DNA of 64,000 bases from CAJXZP01 sp963974475 (GTDB lineage: Bacteria; Bacteroidota; Bacteroidia; Flavobacteriales_G; Salibacteraceae). Each line of letters begins with the position of its first letter. Positions within the stretch are counted from its first letter, which is position 1. The notes under the pieces are model-generated. The model had not been told where the DNA came from. It made no database searches and saw only the letters and a program-made list of their open reading frames with translations. Position numbers and translations under genes: made by a program. Shown in pieces: positions 37,109 to 45,934 of this stretch. Location: NCBI GenBank assembly GCA_963974475.1, contig CAXBCR010000002.1:282893-346892 (forward strand). The letters are read 5' to 3'.

Positions 37109-37804
37109 ATGAAAATAAAAAATACATTGCCATTAGTAAAAGTTTTGTTATTCAGTTTATTAGTGTTTTTAAGCAACATGGTAAATGCCCAAGCCGGTAA
37201 TAAAACGGATGAACAAGGAAGAAAACAAGGCGAATGGATAAAAATGAAACCCGATGGTAAAGTAAATTACAAAGGGCAATTTAAGGATGATAAACCATTT
37301 GGTAAATTTAAATATTACGGGAAAGATGGCTCTATTATTACCATTTTGGAATTCACTTCTCCTGATTCTGCTTTGGCTACTCATTACCATTCTAACGGCA
37401 AAAAATCAGCATTTGGATACTATGTTAACCAACAAAAAGAAGGGGTTTGGCGTTTTTACGATAGAAAGGGCGTGATTTCAAGCAAGGTGACTTATGTAAA
37501 CGGACACAAAGAAGGGCCTTATATCGTGTATAATTTAAATGGGTCGGTATCGAGAGAAACGGCTTATAAAAACGACATCGAGAACGGTTACCGAAAAACA
37601 TTTGATTCGCAAGGAAATATGCTCACCGAAGGCGCCATATTAGACGGGCAAATGGATGGAATGCAAAAGATCTATCGAGGTGGAAAGATTAATATTCAAG
37701 GAGCATATAAGAATGCTGTGCGTGAAGGCGATTGGATTTATTATGATGAAAACGGGAAACAATACAAATTAGAACACTATGAATTGGGTAACAAAACAAA
37801 TTAA
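37109..37804 (+). CDS. YwqK-like MORN-variant repeat protein
   Basis: This is a 231-residue protein with a signal peptide (ending SNMVNAQ). Repeats of the type GEWIKMKPDGKVNYKGQFKD, GVWRFYDRKGVISSKVTYVN and GDWIYYDENGKQYKLEHY are typical of MORN_2/YwqK-family proteins. The family is often labelled an antitoxin, but this is not established here. The gene sits in the glycosyltransferase operon, and its end overlaps the start of the subtilase gene by 26 bases. Confidence 0.8.
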   Translation: MKIKNTLPLVKVLLFSLLVFLSNMVNAQAGNKTDEQGRKQGEWIKMKPDGKVNYKGQFKDDKPFGKFKYYGKDGSIITILEFTSPDSALATHYHSNGKKSAFGYYVNQQKEGVWRFYDRKGVISSKVTYVNGHKEGPYIVYNLNGSVSRETAYKNDIENGYRKTFDSQGNMLTEGAILDGQMDGMQKIYRGGKINIQGAYKNAVREGDWIYYDENGKQYKLEHYELGNKTN

Positions 37805-39461
37805 ATGCATTTCAATTCTCTTTTTAATTCTAGGTTTTTCCACGGTGGTGTTTTCACAAATTGCCCCCGAAAAGTATTGGATTCAATTTGCAGATAAGGC
37901 GAACTCTCCCTATTCGGTAGATACTCCTTTGGTTTATCTATCGCAACGTGCTATGGACCGAAGAATTGCGCAAGGAATTGCCGTAACAATGCAAGATTTA
38001 CCGGTAAACCCAAGTTACGTTTCGGGCGTGGAGCAAGCAGCCTCATTGGTGGTTATTAACCGTTCAAAATGGTTGAATGGAGTAATTATTCAAACTACCG
38101 ATACGGTAGGATTAGCGGCAGTATTGAGTTTGCCATTTGTAGATTCTGTTAATTCGTACAGCATTGAAAACCCTAATATACCTGGCCCAACTTCAAAAAA
38201 ACTAGAGGTGAAAGAAATGCCTAATTCGCGAAAAAAGGAAAGTGCATTTTCTACTACCTCCATTGATTATGGACTCGCAACGGTTCAAAATAGAATGTTG
38301 GATATTCCGTATGTGCATGATTTAGGATTTACGGGAAACGGAATGGTCATTGCCATTTTGGATGCAGGTTTTAAAGGGGCGGATACAACGGAAGTTTTAC
38401 TTCCAATTTTCAATAATGGACAAATTTTAGGAACTTGGGATTTTGTACTAAACCAACCCATTGATTACACGAATTTTTCTAGTCACGGCAAATTTGTTTT
38501 GAACTGTATGGGAGCGAACGAACCGGGTAGATATGTGGGTACAGCGCCAGATGCAAGCTATTGGTTATTGCGTACAGAAGATGCGCCTACCGAAAATATT
38601 ATTGAAGAATACAATTGGGTAATTGGGGCTGAATTTGCAGACAGCGCAGGTGCCGATGTTTTTAATACCTCGTTGGGGTACACCACTTTTGATGATTCAA
38701 CCTATGATCATACCTATGCAGATTTAGATGGAAACACGACTGTAATTACCAGAGGAGCTGACATTGCTGCATCCAAAGGGATTTTGGTGGTGAATAGTGC
38801 TGGTAATTCAGGTGGCGGGTCCTGGCATTACATTGGTGCACCCGCAGATGGAGATAGTGTGTTGGCTATTGGTGCGGTGTATGATAATCGTGTGGTTACA
38901 GGTTTTAGTTCACGCGGTCCGTCTGCTGATGGACGCGTAAAGCCAAACGTAATGGCTATGGGTGGAGGAGTGCCTATGCCTATTGGTTTAGATTCTGCCA
39001 TTAGCATTAGCGGGACTTCTTTTTCAGGACCTATTTTGGCTGGTGCAGCTGCATGTTTGTGGCAATCACGTACTTCATATTCAAATATGGAGGTTTATCA
39101 CGCCATTGAAGCCAGCGCACATTTAGCCACCAACCCGAATGATGATTATGGATATGGAATTCCTAATATGGGAATGGCGTATTATTTAATTACCGGAGTG
39201 GAAGATTTAAGAACCGAAGGTTTAAACATTAAAGCGTATCCAAATCCGACTTCCGGTTTTGTGTACATTCCAATGATTTCTAATTCTGTGGAATCCATTG
39301 TGGTTTTCGATTTCTTAGGAAGAGCGGTTCTTTCCAATTCCAATCCTGCAGTGGTTGATAACAGTTTTCAGATTGATTTATCTGCGCACCCAAAAGGAAT
39401 TTATTTTGTGCACGCGCGTACCCATGAAGGTGCTCAGATTATTAGAGTAGTGAAAGAATAG
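37779..39461 (+). CDS. Secreted S8 subtilisin-like protease with T9SS type A sorting domain
   Basis: This is a 560-residue protein. The signal peptide ends in TVVFSQ. The catalytic triad is visible: D195 in AILDAGF, H236 in FSSHGKF and S414 in SGTSFSGP, with the oxyanion asparagine in VVNSAGNSGG. The last 75 residues (KAYPNPTSGFVYIP, FDFLGRAVL, LSAHPKGIYFVHA) are a por-secretion type A domain, so the enzyme is exported by the T9SS and attached or released at the surface. The 26-base overlap with the previous gene implies coupled translation. Confidence 0.93.
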   Translation: MNWVTKQIKCISILFLILGFSTVVFSQIAPEKYWIQFADKANSPYSVDTPLVYLSQRAMDRRIAQGIAVTMQDLPVNPSYVSGVEQAASLVVINRSKWLNGVIIQTTDTVGLAAVLSLPFVDSVNSYSIENPNIPGPTSKKLEVKEMPNSRKKESAFSTTSIDYGLATVQNRMLDIPYVHDLGFTGNGMVIAILDAGFKGADTTEVLLPIFNNGQILGTWDFVLNQPIDYTNFSSHGKFVLNCMGANEPGRYVGTAPDASYWLLRTEDAPTENIIEEYNWVIGAEFADSAGADVFNTSLGYTTFDDSTYDHTYADLDGNTTVITRGADIAASKGILVVNSAGNSGGGSWHYIGAPADGDSVLAIGAVYDNRVVTGFSSRGPSADGRVKPNVMAMGGGVPMPIGLDSAISISGTSFSGPILAGAAACLWQSRTSYSNMEVYHAIEASAHLATNPNDDYGYGIPNMGMAYYLITGVEDLRTEGLNIKAYPNPTSGFVYIPMISNSVESIVVFDFLGRAVLSNSNPAVVDNSFQIDLSAHPKGIYFVHARTHEGAQIIRVVKE

Positions 39462-39479
39462 TGATTAAGTGTAAGGCAA

Positions 39480-40595
39480 TTACGCTTTAGCGGCCTGCAT
39501 TTCATCATATTTACCTGTGCCTAAATCATTTAATAAGCTAAAATGACTCTTTACCGCTGCAAAAAATGTTTTGTGCTTGTGGTAAGGAACGCCATATTCT
39601 TTGGCGGTAGCTTCCACTATTTTAGATATTTTTCGATAGTGAACATGACATATTTTTGGAAATAGGTGATGTTCTACTTGGTTATTTAGACCGCCCACAA
39701 ACCAAGAAAAAACAACTGCATTGTTAGCAAAATTGGAAGTGGTTCTTAACTGATGCACTGCCCAATTGTTTTCTGCAGTACCTGTGTTGCTTGGTACAAA
39801 AAATTCTGTTTCTTCAATGACATGTGCCGGTTGAAAAATTAAAGCTAATGTTAATCCGGTAATTCCATGCATCAACAAAAATCCTAAAATGGTTTGCCAC
39901 CAAGCCAAATCCACAACAATAAGTGGTAAAACTAAGGTTAATAAAAGGTACCAAGTCTTGTGAAAAATCATCCATCCCATGGCGCTTTTATATGTCAGAC
40001 CTTGCGTACCTAATAATTTCTTTTTGTCGTATCTTGATACACGCTCAAAATCTTTACCTACAAACCAATAAAAAGTCATTAGTGCGTATAAGAAGGGAGC
40101 ATAAAATGCTTGATATTTAAAAGCGCTTTTACGTTTTTGGTTAGGGGAGAAGCGCATAACCGGGTTTTCGATATCTCCATCAAACTCATCAATATTGGTG
40201 TAAGAATGATGTAAAACGTTGTGCTGAATTTTCCAATTGGCGGTATAAGCACCCAAAAAATTAATAAGAAAACCCAATGTCTTATTTACATTTTTGTTTT
40301 TAGAATAAGCGCCATGGTTGGCATCATGCATTATGGATAAACCAATTCCCGACATCCCTAAGCCCATGATAGCCCACAAACCCATAATTGGCCATAAGCC
40401 AGTTACTGTACCGGTAAACATGAGTGCCATGGGCACAAAATACAGGGAAATCATAAATACTGTTTTGAGTTTCATTTCTAAGTTAGCATACTTAGAAATA
40501 CCGTTGTCATCAAAGTGTTTGTTTACTCTTGATCTTAATTCAGTAAAAAATTCTTGATCCTTTACTTTGTTAAATTTGACAACTTTTCTGCTCAT
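39480..40595 (-). CDS. Acyl-CoA/acyl-lipid fatty acid desaturase
   Basis: This is a 371-residue membrane di-iron enzyme. The three histidine boxes are HDANH, HNVLHH and QVEHH, the last being the variant QxxHH box of front-end (linoleoyl-CoA-type) desaturases. Four or more TM helices lie between the boxes. It introduces a double bond into membrane fatty acids, using electrons from a ferredoxin or similar carrier. Single gene. Confidence 0.9.
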   Translation of the reverse strand: MSRKVVKFNKVKDQEFFTELRSRVNKHFDDNGISKYANLEMKLKTVFMISLYFVPMALMFTGTVTGLWPIMGLWAIMGLGMSGIGLSIMHDANHGAYSKNKNVNKTLGFLINFLGAYTANWKIQHNVLHHSYTNIDEFDGDIENPVMRFSPNQKRKSAFKYQAFYAPFLYALMTFYWFVGKDFERVSRYDKKKLLGTQGLTYKSAMGWMIFHKTWYLLLTLVLPLIVVDLAWWQTILGFLLMHGITGLTLALIFQPAHVIEETEFFVPSNTGTAENNWAVHQLRTTSNFANNAVVFSWFVGGLNNQVEHHLFPKICHVHYRKISKIVEATAKEYGVPYHKHKTFFAAVKSHFSLLNDLGTGKYDEMQAAKA

Positions 40596-40705
40596 AATGT
40601 GGAGTTTATAATGGCGCCAAAAGTACGATTAATATAGAGGCCAATAACCGTAGGGTGAAAATGGATTAATAATGAATAGATTATATTCCAATTAATCCTT
40701 TCTGT

Positions 40706-41158
40706 TTACTTTCTATTCATTGCTCGGTCTATATCTCGTTTGCTATCATTTTGCTTCAATGACTCTCTTTTGTCAAACAATTTTTTCCCTTTTGCTAAGG
40801 CTATATTCAGTTTTGCGTAACCACTTTGAGAAACAAATAAACGTGTTGGGACGATGGTTAATCCTTGGTCTTTTAGTTTTTTTTCCAACCGTTTCATTTC
40901 GGTTTTATTCAATAATAATTTACGAGAACGGTTAGGAATATGATTTACAAATCCGCCCTTATCATATTCGGTAATATGCATGTTAAAGATGTAGAGTTCT
41001 CCATCGTTAAATCGACAATAGGCTTCCATAATACTCGCCTTTCCTTGTCTAATAGATTTTATTTCAGTGCCTTGCAGCACCATGCCTGCGGTAAATTTTT
41101 CAATAAACTCGTATTCGTGCGAGGCTTTTTTATTTTTAATTACAATGTTATCAGACAT
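40706..41158 (-). CDS. smpB: SsrA-binding protein SmpB
   Basis: This is a 150-residue protein of normal length. Family blocks are IKNKKASHEYEFIEKFTAGM, LQGTEIKSIRQGKASI and HITEYDKGG, and the basic tail DSKRDIDRAMNRK folds into the decoding centre. SmpB delivers tmRNA to stalled ribosomes. It starts 2 bases after the stop of a metal-dependent regulator, so the two are in one operon. No tmRNA gene was recognised in this window. Confidence 0.96.
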   Translation of the reverse strand: MSDNIVIKNKKASHEYEFIEKFTAGMVLQGTEIKSIRQGKASIMEAYCRFNDGELYIFNMHITEYDKGGFVNHIPNRSRKLLLNKTEMKRLEKKLKDQGLTIVPTRLFVSQSGYAKLNIALAKGKKLFDKRESLKQNDSKRDIDRAMNRK

Positions 41159-41160
41159 GC

Positions 41161-41826
41161 TTAGCGCGATAATTTTTTAATGAAAATATTTTCGGCTACC
41201 GTGTTTGATACCGTTACTGGACTAGTAGAGCCAACAATAATATCGATAGATTTGTCGTACTCGTTTATATTTTTAACCCCTACAGATTGTCCTAAAGTCA
41301 GACCCGTTTTTACTAAATATTTTAAAAAATCGGGAGAGGTATCTTTTAAACCTACTACCAGTCCAAAATGGTTGAGCCCCAGATTTGAGATGGTTACATC
41401 TTTATGAAACTCGAGATTTCCATTTTTGTCTGGAATTGGGTCGCCATGGGGATCATGTTTTGGGAATCCTAAAAACGAATCCAGTTTATTTATAAGTTCA
41501 ATGCTTTTTACGTGTTCTAATTCTTCGGCTATTTCGTGCACCTCACCCCAGCCAAATCCTAATTTGTTGACCAAAAAAGTTTCCCAAATTCGATGTTTTC
41601 GAACAAGAGTTATTGCTATTTGTAAACCGTTTTCGGTAAATTGAACTCCTTGATAAGGGGTGTAATTAATTAAACTTTTTGAGGCTAACCGTTTCAACAT
41701 ATCTGTAACGGTGGGTGCTTTGGTTTTTATTTTTGCGGCTATCTCATTAGTGGAGGCCATTCCTTTATTATCCTCAATTAATGAGAAAATAGTTTTGAGA
41801 TAGTTTTCTTCGGTGAAAGACAGCAT
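41161..41826 (-). CDS. DtxR/MntR-family metal-dependent transcriptional repressor
   Basis: This is a 221-residue protein. The frame is open up to 41901, but a TACCTTTG -7 element (41847-41854) lies inside that extension, so the ATG at 41826 (MLSFTEENYLKTIFSL) is chosen; this is also the family's usual start. There is an N-terminal winged helix (TNEIAAKIKTKAPTVTDMLKRLASKSLINY). The dimer/metal-binding domain has HRIWETFLVNKLGFGWGEVHEIAEELEHV. A FeoA/SH3-like C-terminal domain follows. It represses iron or manganese uptake genes when metal-loaded. Confidence 0.92.
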   Translation of the reverse strand: MLSFTEENYLKTIFSLIEDNKGMASTNEIAAKIKTKAPTVTDMLKRLASKSLINYTPYQGVQFTENGLQIAITLVRKHRIWETFLVNKLGFGWGEVHEIAEELEHVKSIELINKLDSFLGFPKHDPHGDPIPDKNGNLEFHKDVTISNLGLNHFGLVVGLKDTSPDFLKYLVKTGLTLGQSVGVKNINEYDKSIDIIVGSTSPVTVSNTVAENIFIKKLSR

Positions 41827-41846
41827 ATTTTGTACATTTAAGGCTA

Positions 41847-41854
41847 CAAAGGTA
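41847..41854 (-). promoter_or_regulatory. -7 element TACCTTTG of the DtxR-type regulator
   Basis: An exact TAnnTTTG match 20 bases before the chosen start. Confidence 0.5.
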
Positions 41855-42024
41855 GTTTTTATGGCTGTTTTAGTTTCGTCTAAAAGATTTTTTATTGACA
41901 TAAGATTGTGATTAATTGAGGTAAAAACCTAAAAACGGGGTAACAAATTGGAGGTATTAACGGTTAAAAAAAGAATAAGGTGATACGTATCTAGCCATTA
42001 AATATCTTAGTGATGGAATTGTAG

Positions 42025-42032
42025 TAAATTTG
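42025..42032 (+). promoter_or_regulatory. -7 element TAAATTTG of the YtxH operon
   Basis: An exact TAnnTTTG match 24 bases before the ATG of the YtxH gene. Confidence 0.5.
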
Positions 42033-42056
42033 TAAGGAATTTTAAAATCACATACG

Positions 42057-42377
42057 ATGAATGATATGAGTAAATTATTGGTAACCTTAACGGCTGGATT
42101 TGCTGCTGGAGTGGTAGCAGGAGTTTTATTTGCACCTGAAATGGGTGAAAAAACCAGGGCTAATATCAAAAATAAAGCGGGTGAAATTGGGGATGAATTG
42201 GATAAGCATTACCAAGCGGAATTGGAAAAACTTAAAACAAAAGTTTCTGAATTAACCGAAGAATTAAAAACAAAAATGGATGAATCGGGTCTGAATGAAA
42301 AAGCCGATGAAATGAAATCCAAGGTGAAAGATGCTGCCGCAGATATAAAGCATAAGGTACATACTGCTACCGCATAA
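42057..42377 (+). CDS. YtxH-domain stress protein
   Basis: This is a 106-residue protein. The N-terminal hydrophobic glycine/alanine-rich helix (LLVTLTAGFAAGVVAGVLFAPE) is followed by the YtxH hallmark GEKTRANI and then a long, highly charged amphipathic helix with DELDK, ELTEELK and MKSKVKDAAAD. Related to general-stress YtxH and LEA-like proteins. It is first of three small genes that commonly occur together in Bacteroidota. Confidence 0.9.
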   Translation: MNDMSKLLVTLTAGFAAGVVAGVLFAPEMGEKTRANIKNKAGEIGDELDKHYQAELEKLKTKVSELTEELKTKMDESGLNEKADEMKSKVKDAAADIKHKVHTATA

Positions 42378-42403
42378 AAAGGAATTTTCATTAACACTTG
42401 TCT

Positions 42404-42829
42404 ATGTCTTTTTTAAAGATTTCTGATTCTATTAGGGAATCGGCTACAAAAATCATTGACCTTATCAATGCGCATTTGGATTACTATCAAATTGTGGCAT
42501 TCGATAAATTGATTTTTTTAATTTCTAAGTCGGTCTCTAGTGCAATTTTGGCATTTACCGCCTTTATGGTGATTTTCTTTAGTTCATTTGCTTTGGCTGA
42601 GTTTTTTGGAGCACTATTCCAAACCATTTCGGTAGGGTATTTAATTGTAGCCGGTTTATACGGATTGGGTGGTTTTGTGTTATGGAAAAACAGAGTGGAC
42701 TGGATTGTGAATCCAATTATAGCGGCATTGACAGAAACCATTGAAGAAACGGCACATGATTTTGATGTGGATTTGAAAGATGCTGATGACTCACTCAATG
42801 ACTTGTTTGAAACCAAATCCGAGAAGTAA
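42404..42829 (+). CDS. Holin-superfamily-like small membrane protein
   Basis: This is a 141-residue protein from the ATG at 42404 (the extension to 42398 needs TTG). Two TM helices are visible (about 42-66 and 75-97), followed by an acidic C-terminal tail (DVDLKDADDSLNDLFE). It resembles the phage_holin_3_6/DUF-type proteins that accompany YtxH. This is not evidence of phage. The stop codon overlaps the next start. Confidence 0.75.
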   Translation: MSFLKISDSIRESATKIIDLINAHLDYYQIVAFDKLIFLISKSVSSAILAFTAFMVIFFSSFALAEFFGALFQTISVGYLIVAGLYGLGGFVLWKNRVDWIVNPIIAALTETIEETAHDFDVDLKDADDSLNDLFETKSEK

Positions 42830-43086
42830 TGAGTAGAAGAAGAATAAAAATGATTTCGGATGTAAAAACAATGGAGGATTTACAGCGTTTGAAATTGGAA
42901 AAGAAATATACACGCGATTTAAAAAAGTTGGAATTACAGGCTAGTTTAATTCAAATGCAAATGGAATTATCGCCAGAATCCATCAAGGAAACTATTTTGG
43001 AGGAAGGGCAATCCTATTTAAAAAGATTGGCATCAGATTTTATGCCCGCCATCGTATTAAACCTGTTTCGTAAATATACAAAATAG
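42829..43086 (+). CDS. Small basic coiled-coil protein of the YtxH operon
   Basis: This is an 85-residue protein rich in charged helix-formers (MEDLQRLKLEKKYTRDLKKLEL), ending in a hydrophobic stretch (MPAIVLNLFRKYTK). It overlaps the previous gene by one base. The same kind of third gene accompanies ytxH-holin pairs in relatives. Function is unknown. Confidence 0.7.
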   Translation: MSRRRIKMISDVKTMEDLQRLKLEKKYTRDLKKLELQASLIQMQMELSPESIKETILEEGQSYLKRLASDFMPAIVLNLFRKYTK

Positions 43087-43103
43087 CGACCAGAGATTAG
43101 GTC

Positions 43104-43142
43104 AAAAAAAAGAGCTATACCGAAAGGTATAGCTCTTTTTTT
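43104..43142. terminator. Bidirectional terminator between the YtxH operon and the FKBP gene
   Basis: A perfect stem of 17-18 bp (AGAGCTATACC / GGTATAGCTCT core) with loop GAAA and A/T tracts at both sides. Confidence 0.9.
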
Positions 43143-43154
43143 AGTTAGTTATTT

Positions 43155-43640
43155 TTAGTGGTGATGTCCACCTGCTCCATGCACGTGACCGTGCGACATT
43201 TCTTCTTCAGTAGCTTCTCTAATATCCATTACTTCGATATCAAAGTGTAAATCCAAATCAGAAAGAGGGTGGTTTAAATCAAGGGTGATATCATCTCCAT
43301 CAATAGCGGTAAGAGTAGCAATTGCCAATCCGTTTTCACCCGTATCAATTTGAACTTGCATTCCAACGGTCATTTCTTCGTCTCCTTGAAATCCAGATTT
43401 TGGTACCACTCTAACTAAAGCCTCATCTCTACGACCATATGCATCGTCAGGTGAAACTACCGTAGAAAATTTATCTCCTTTTACCTTGTTTTCTAATTCA
43501 TTTTCCAATCCAGGAACCAAAGCTCCAATGCCATGAATATATGCCAACGGTTCTCTTCCTTCTGAAGAGTCGATTACGTTTCCGTCTTTATCAGCCAATT
43601 TGTAGTGCATCATCACTACTTTATTTTGTTCAATTCTCAT
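43155..43640 (-). CDS. FKBP-type peptidyl-prolyl isomerase, SlyD-like
   Basis: This is a 161-residue protein from the ATG at 43640. The frame stays open to 43760, but a TACTTTTG -7 element (43658-43665) lies in that extension, so the shorter start is used. The FKBP part has VVMMHYKLADKDGNVIDSS, PLAYIHGIGALVPGLENEL and an inserted flap. The C-terminus is histidine-rich (MSHGHVHGAGGHHH), a metal-binding tail typical of SlyD. It assists folding around prolines and may handle nickel. Confidence 0.93.
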   Translation of the reverse strand: MRIEQNKVVMMHYKLADKDGNVIDSSEGREPLAYIHGIGALVPGLENELENKVKGDKFSTVVSPDDAYGRRDEALVRVVPKSGFQGDEEMTVGMQVQIDTGENGLAIATLTAIDGDDITLDLNHPLSDLDLHFDIEVMDIREATEEEMSHGHVHGAGGHHH

Positions 43641-43657
43641 GCTATAAAATTTGGGTG

Positions 43658-43665
43658 CAAAAGTA
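43658..43665 (-). promoter_or_regulatory. -7 element TACTTTTG of the FKBP gene
   Basis: An exact TAnnTTTG match, 17 bases before the chosen start; identical to those of typA and the fused E1 gene. Confidence 0.6.
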
Positions 43666-43766
43666 AGGGGTTTTTTTAAATGAGAATGTAAAAACTTCAT
43701 TGAATTGGTGGGAGTTAAAAGCCCGTAAAAGGGGTTGGTTGCAGCTACACAGCATTTCAATAAGAG

Positions 43767-44459
43767 CTACTGATTAGCATGCACAAAAGGGATGATTTCA
43801 TCAATTGTGGCGGCATTTTCAAAGCTAGAACGGAGCTGTAAATAATTATCTTGATCATACACATAAGGCCATGAAAACTTGGCGAATTGAATCCTATCTT
43901 TTTCATATACAAAGGCAGCCAAAACCATCTTTAAATCAGACACCGTAATGCAATGGTTCATTACCAATTCTCGGGCTATAGTGAGCTGAGCCATTTCGGT
44001 AGGTTCAGATTTCATTTGCATTTTAGCTACTTCAATTACCTCCGCATTACAAGGGTTATCGCATCCTAATCGGCCGGTGTAAGATGGCATTGCTGTAGGA
44101 GTATGTGGATAAAATCCGGGAAGATATTTTCCTACCTTCAATTTTTCTTGTAGGCCTAATTTTATTTTTCCATGGTCGGAATAAATGACAAAAACCAATG
44201 CTTTTCCTTTTTTTAGGGTGATTTCCGTACTAAAAGAAGAAACGTTATGGTCTTGAAACACCACTTTGACTCTAAGTTTTGTTGGTATAGGACTAATATA
44301 TTCCACTTGTTTATATGGAGCTCGATTCACCAAAGTGTGGTTAATGTACAAATGAAATTTGCCTAATCCATGGGTGAGTAGAATCGCCTTTGTTTCTTGC
44401 GAAAACGCAGAAATACCAACAAATATCATAAACCAAATTGTTAATAAAAGGTGTCGCAT
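43767..44459 (-). CDS. Secreted DUF4476 protein
   Basis: This is a 230-residue protein with a signal peptide (MRHLLLTIWFMIFVGISAFS). The N-terminal half is a beta-rich PEGA-like region (LYINHTLVNRAPYKQVEYIS). The C-terminal 90 residues (ELVMNHCITVSDLKMVLAAFVYEKDRIQFAKFSWPYVYDQDNY, then a final helix) match the helical DUF4476 repeat of Bacteroidota. Function is unknown. Single gene. Confidence 0.8.
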   Translation of the reverse strand: MRHLLLTIWFMIFVGISAFSQETKAILLTHGLGKFHLYINHTLVNRAPYKQVEYISPIPTKLRVKVVFQDHNVSSFSTEITLKKGKALVFVIYSDHGKIKLGLQEKLKVGKYLPGFYPHTPTAMPSYTGRLGCDNPCNAEVIEVAKMQMKSEPTEMAQLTIARELVMNHCITVSDLKMVLAAFVYEKDRIQFAKFSWPYVYDQDNYLQLRSSFENAATIDEIIPFVHANQ

Positions 44460-44543
44460 ATAGTGTGCATAGCTGTAAGAAGTTATCTTAGTTTGTATGC
44501 GAATTTATAAAAATAATATCCACCCGGATAATTTTAAAGAGAA

Positions 44544-45899
44544 ATGAGAAATATTGCATTAATAGGGGCTGGCCGTTCAGCTAGTTCTCTAATAAATTAT
44601 TTGATTGAGAATGCGAATAAAGAAGACCTAATGATCACTATTGCCGACCGAGAAATTGGTCATTTGGCAGATATTGTAAAAGGTTCTGAACGAGTAAAAC
44701 AGGTTATATTTGATGTTTTTGATGAAGAAGCTAGAATACATTTAATTCAATCTTCCGATTTGATTATTTCTATGCTTCCTGCACGTTTTCATATTTTGGT
44801 AGCTACAGATTGTGTGGCATTCAAGAAAAATATGATTACCGCTTCCTATATAACCGATGAAATGCGTGCCTTGGATGAAGAGGCCAAAGAAGCAGGCGTA
44901 ATGTTACTAAACGAAATGGGTGTAGATCCAGGAATTGACCACATGTCGGCTATGCGAATTATAGACCGTTTGCGTAATGATGGGGCTAAATTTCTTCAGT
45001 TTGAATCATTCACTGGTGGATTGGTAGCGCCCGAAAGCGATAACAATCCGTGGGGCTATAAATTTACATGGAATCCTAGAAACGTGGTGTTAGCCGGTCA
45101 AGGTGGAGCGGTGAAATTTATTCAAGAAGGACGTTACAAATTCATTCCATATCACATGTTGTTTAGAAGAACAGAGAAATTGAGCGTGGATGGATATGGA
45201 GATTTTGAGGGTTATGCCAACCGCGATTCGCTTTCATATCGTGGTATCTATGGGTTAGAATCCATACCAACCATGTATCGAGGAACGTTGCGTAGACCTG
45301 GATTTAGCAGAGCTTGGGACATTTTTGTTAAGCTTGGTGTAACAGACGATTCATATACCCTTGAGGATAGTGAAAACCTGACCCATCGTTCATTTATCAA
45401 TAAATTTTTAGCGTATAATGAACACGATTCTGTAGAATTGAAATTAATGCACTACCTAAAGATTGACCAAGACTCAGATATCATGAGTAAATTAGAATGG
45501 TTGGGAATTTTTAAAGATGAAAAAGTAGGATTGAAAAATGCTACTCCAGCACAAGTATTGCAACATATTTTGATGAAAAAATGGGGTTTAGCACCCCATG
45601 ATAAAGATATGATTGTGATGGTTCACAAATTTGGATTTGAATTGAAGGGAAAGAGAGAATTAATTACCTCTTCTATGGTTACCCTTGGCGATGACCAAAC
45701 CTTCACTGCAATGGCAAAAACGGTAGGTTTACCGGTAGGAATTGGAGCGCTAATGATGCTAAACGGAGTGATTCATAAACCAGGAGTCCATTTGCCCGTT
45801 ACGGCCGATATTTATGAGCCTGTGCTGAACGAATTAGAAAATTATGGCATCACCTTTTCTGAAGTAGAAGGGGAGTATGAGGGCTATGAACATCAATAA
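44544..45899 (+). CDS. Saccharopine dehydrogenase-family protein
   Basis: This is a 451-residue protein. The Rossmann motif GAGRSA lies at the N-terminus (IALIGAGRSASSLINYL). The saccharopine-dehydrogenase pieces are SDLIISMLPARFHI, NEMGVDPGIDHMSAM and ESFTGGLVAPES. The family reduces or oxidises saccharopine in lysine metabolism, but Bacteroidota homologues of this length may act on carboxynorspermidine or on lysine degradation. The exact substrate is open. Confidence 0.88.
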   Translation: MRNIALIGAGRSASSLINYLIENANKEDLMITIADREIGHLADIVKGSERVKQVIFDVFDEEARIHLIQSSDLIISMLPARFHILVATDCVAFKKNMITASYITDEMRALDEEAKEAGVMLLNEMGVDPGIDHMSAMRIIDRLRNDGAKFLQFESFTGGLVAPESDNNPWGYKFTWNPRNVVLAGQGGAVKFIQEGRYKFIPYHMLFRRTEKLSVDGYGDFEGYANRDSLSYRGIYGLESIPTMYRGTLRRPGFSRAWDIFVKLGVTDDSYTLEDSENLTHRSFINKFLAYNEHDSVELKLMHYLKIDQDSDIMSKLEWLGIFKDEKVGLKNATPAQVLQHILMKKWGLAPHDKDMIVMVHKFGFELKGKRELITSSMVTLGDDQTFTAMAKTVGLPVGIGALMMLNGVIHKPGVHLPVTADIYEPVLNELENYGITFSEVEGEYEGYEHQ

Positions 45900-45934
45900 T
45901 TGACAAATAATGGAATTTAGGTTATTATTGCCGT

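Noticed and set aside
37109..37804. Toxin-antitoxin pair at the YwqK-like gene
   Set aside because: The YwqK label is historical. The protein has a signal peptide and lies in a glycosyltransferase/protease operon without a toxin candidate.
40706..41158. tmRNA gene near smpB
   Set aside because: No tRNA-like ends or tag frame were recognised in the flanking sequence.
42404..42829. Prophage holin
   Set aside because: The gene sits in the standard YtxH trio and there are no phage genes nearby.
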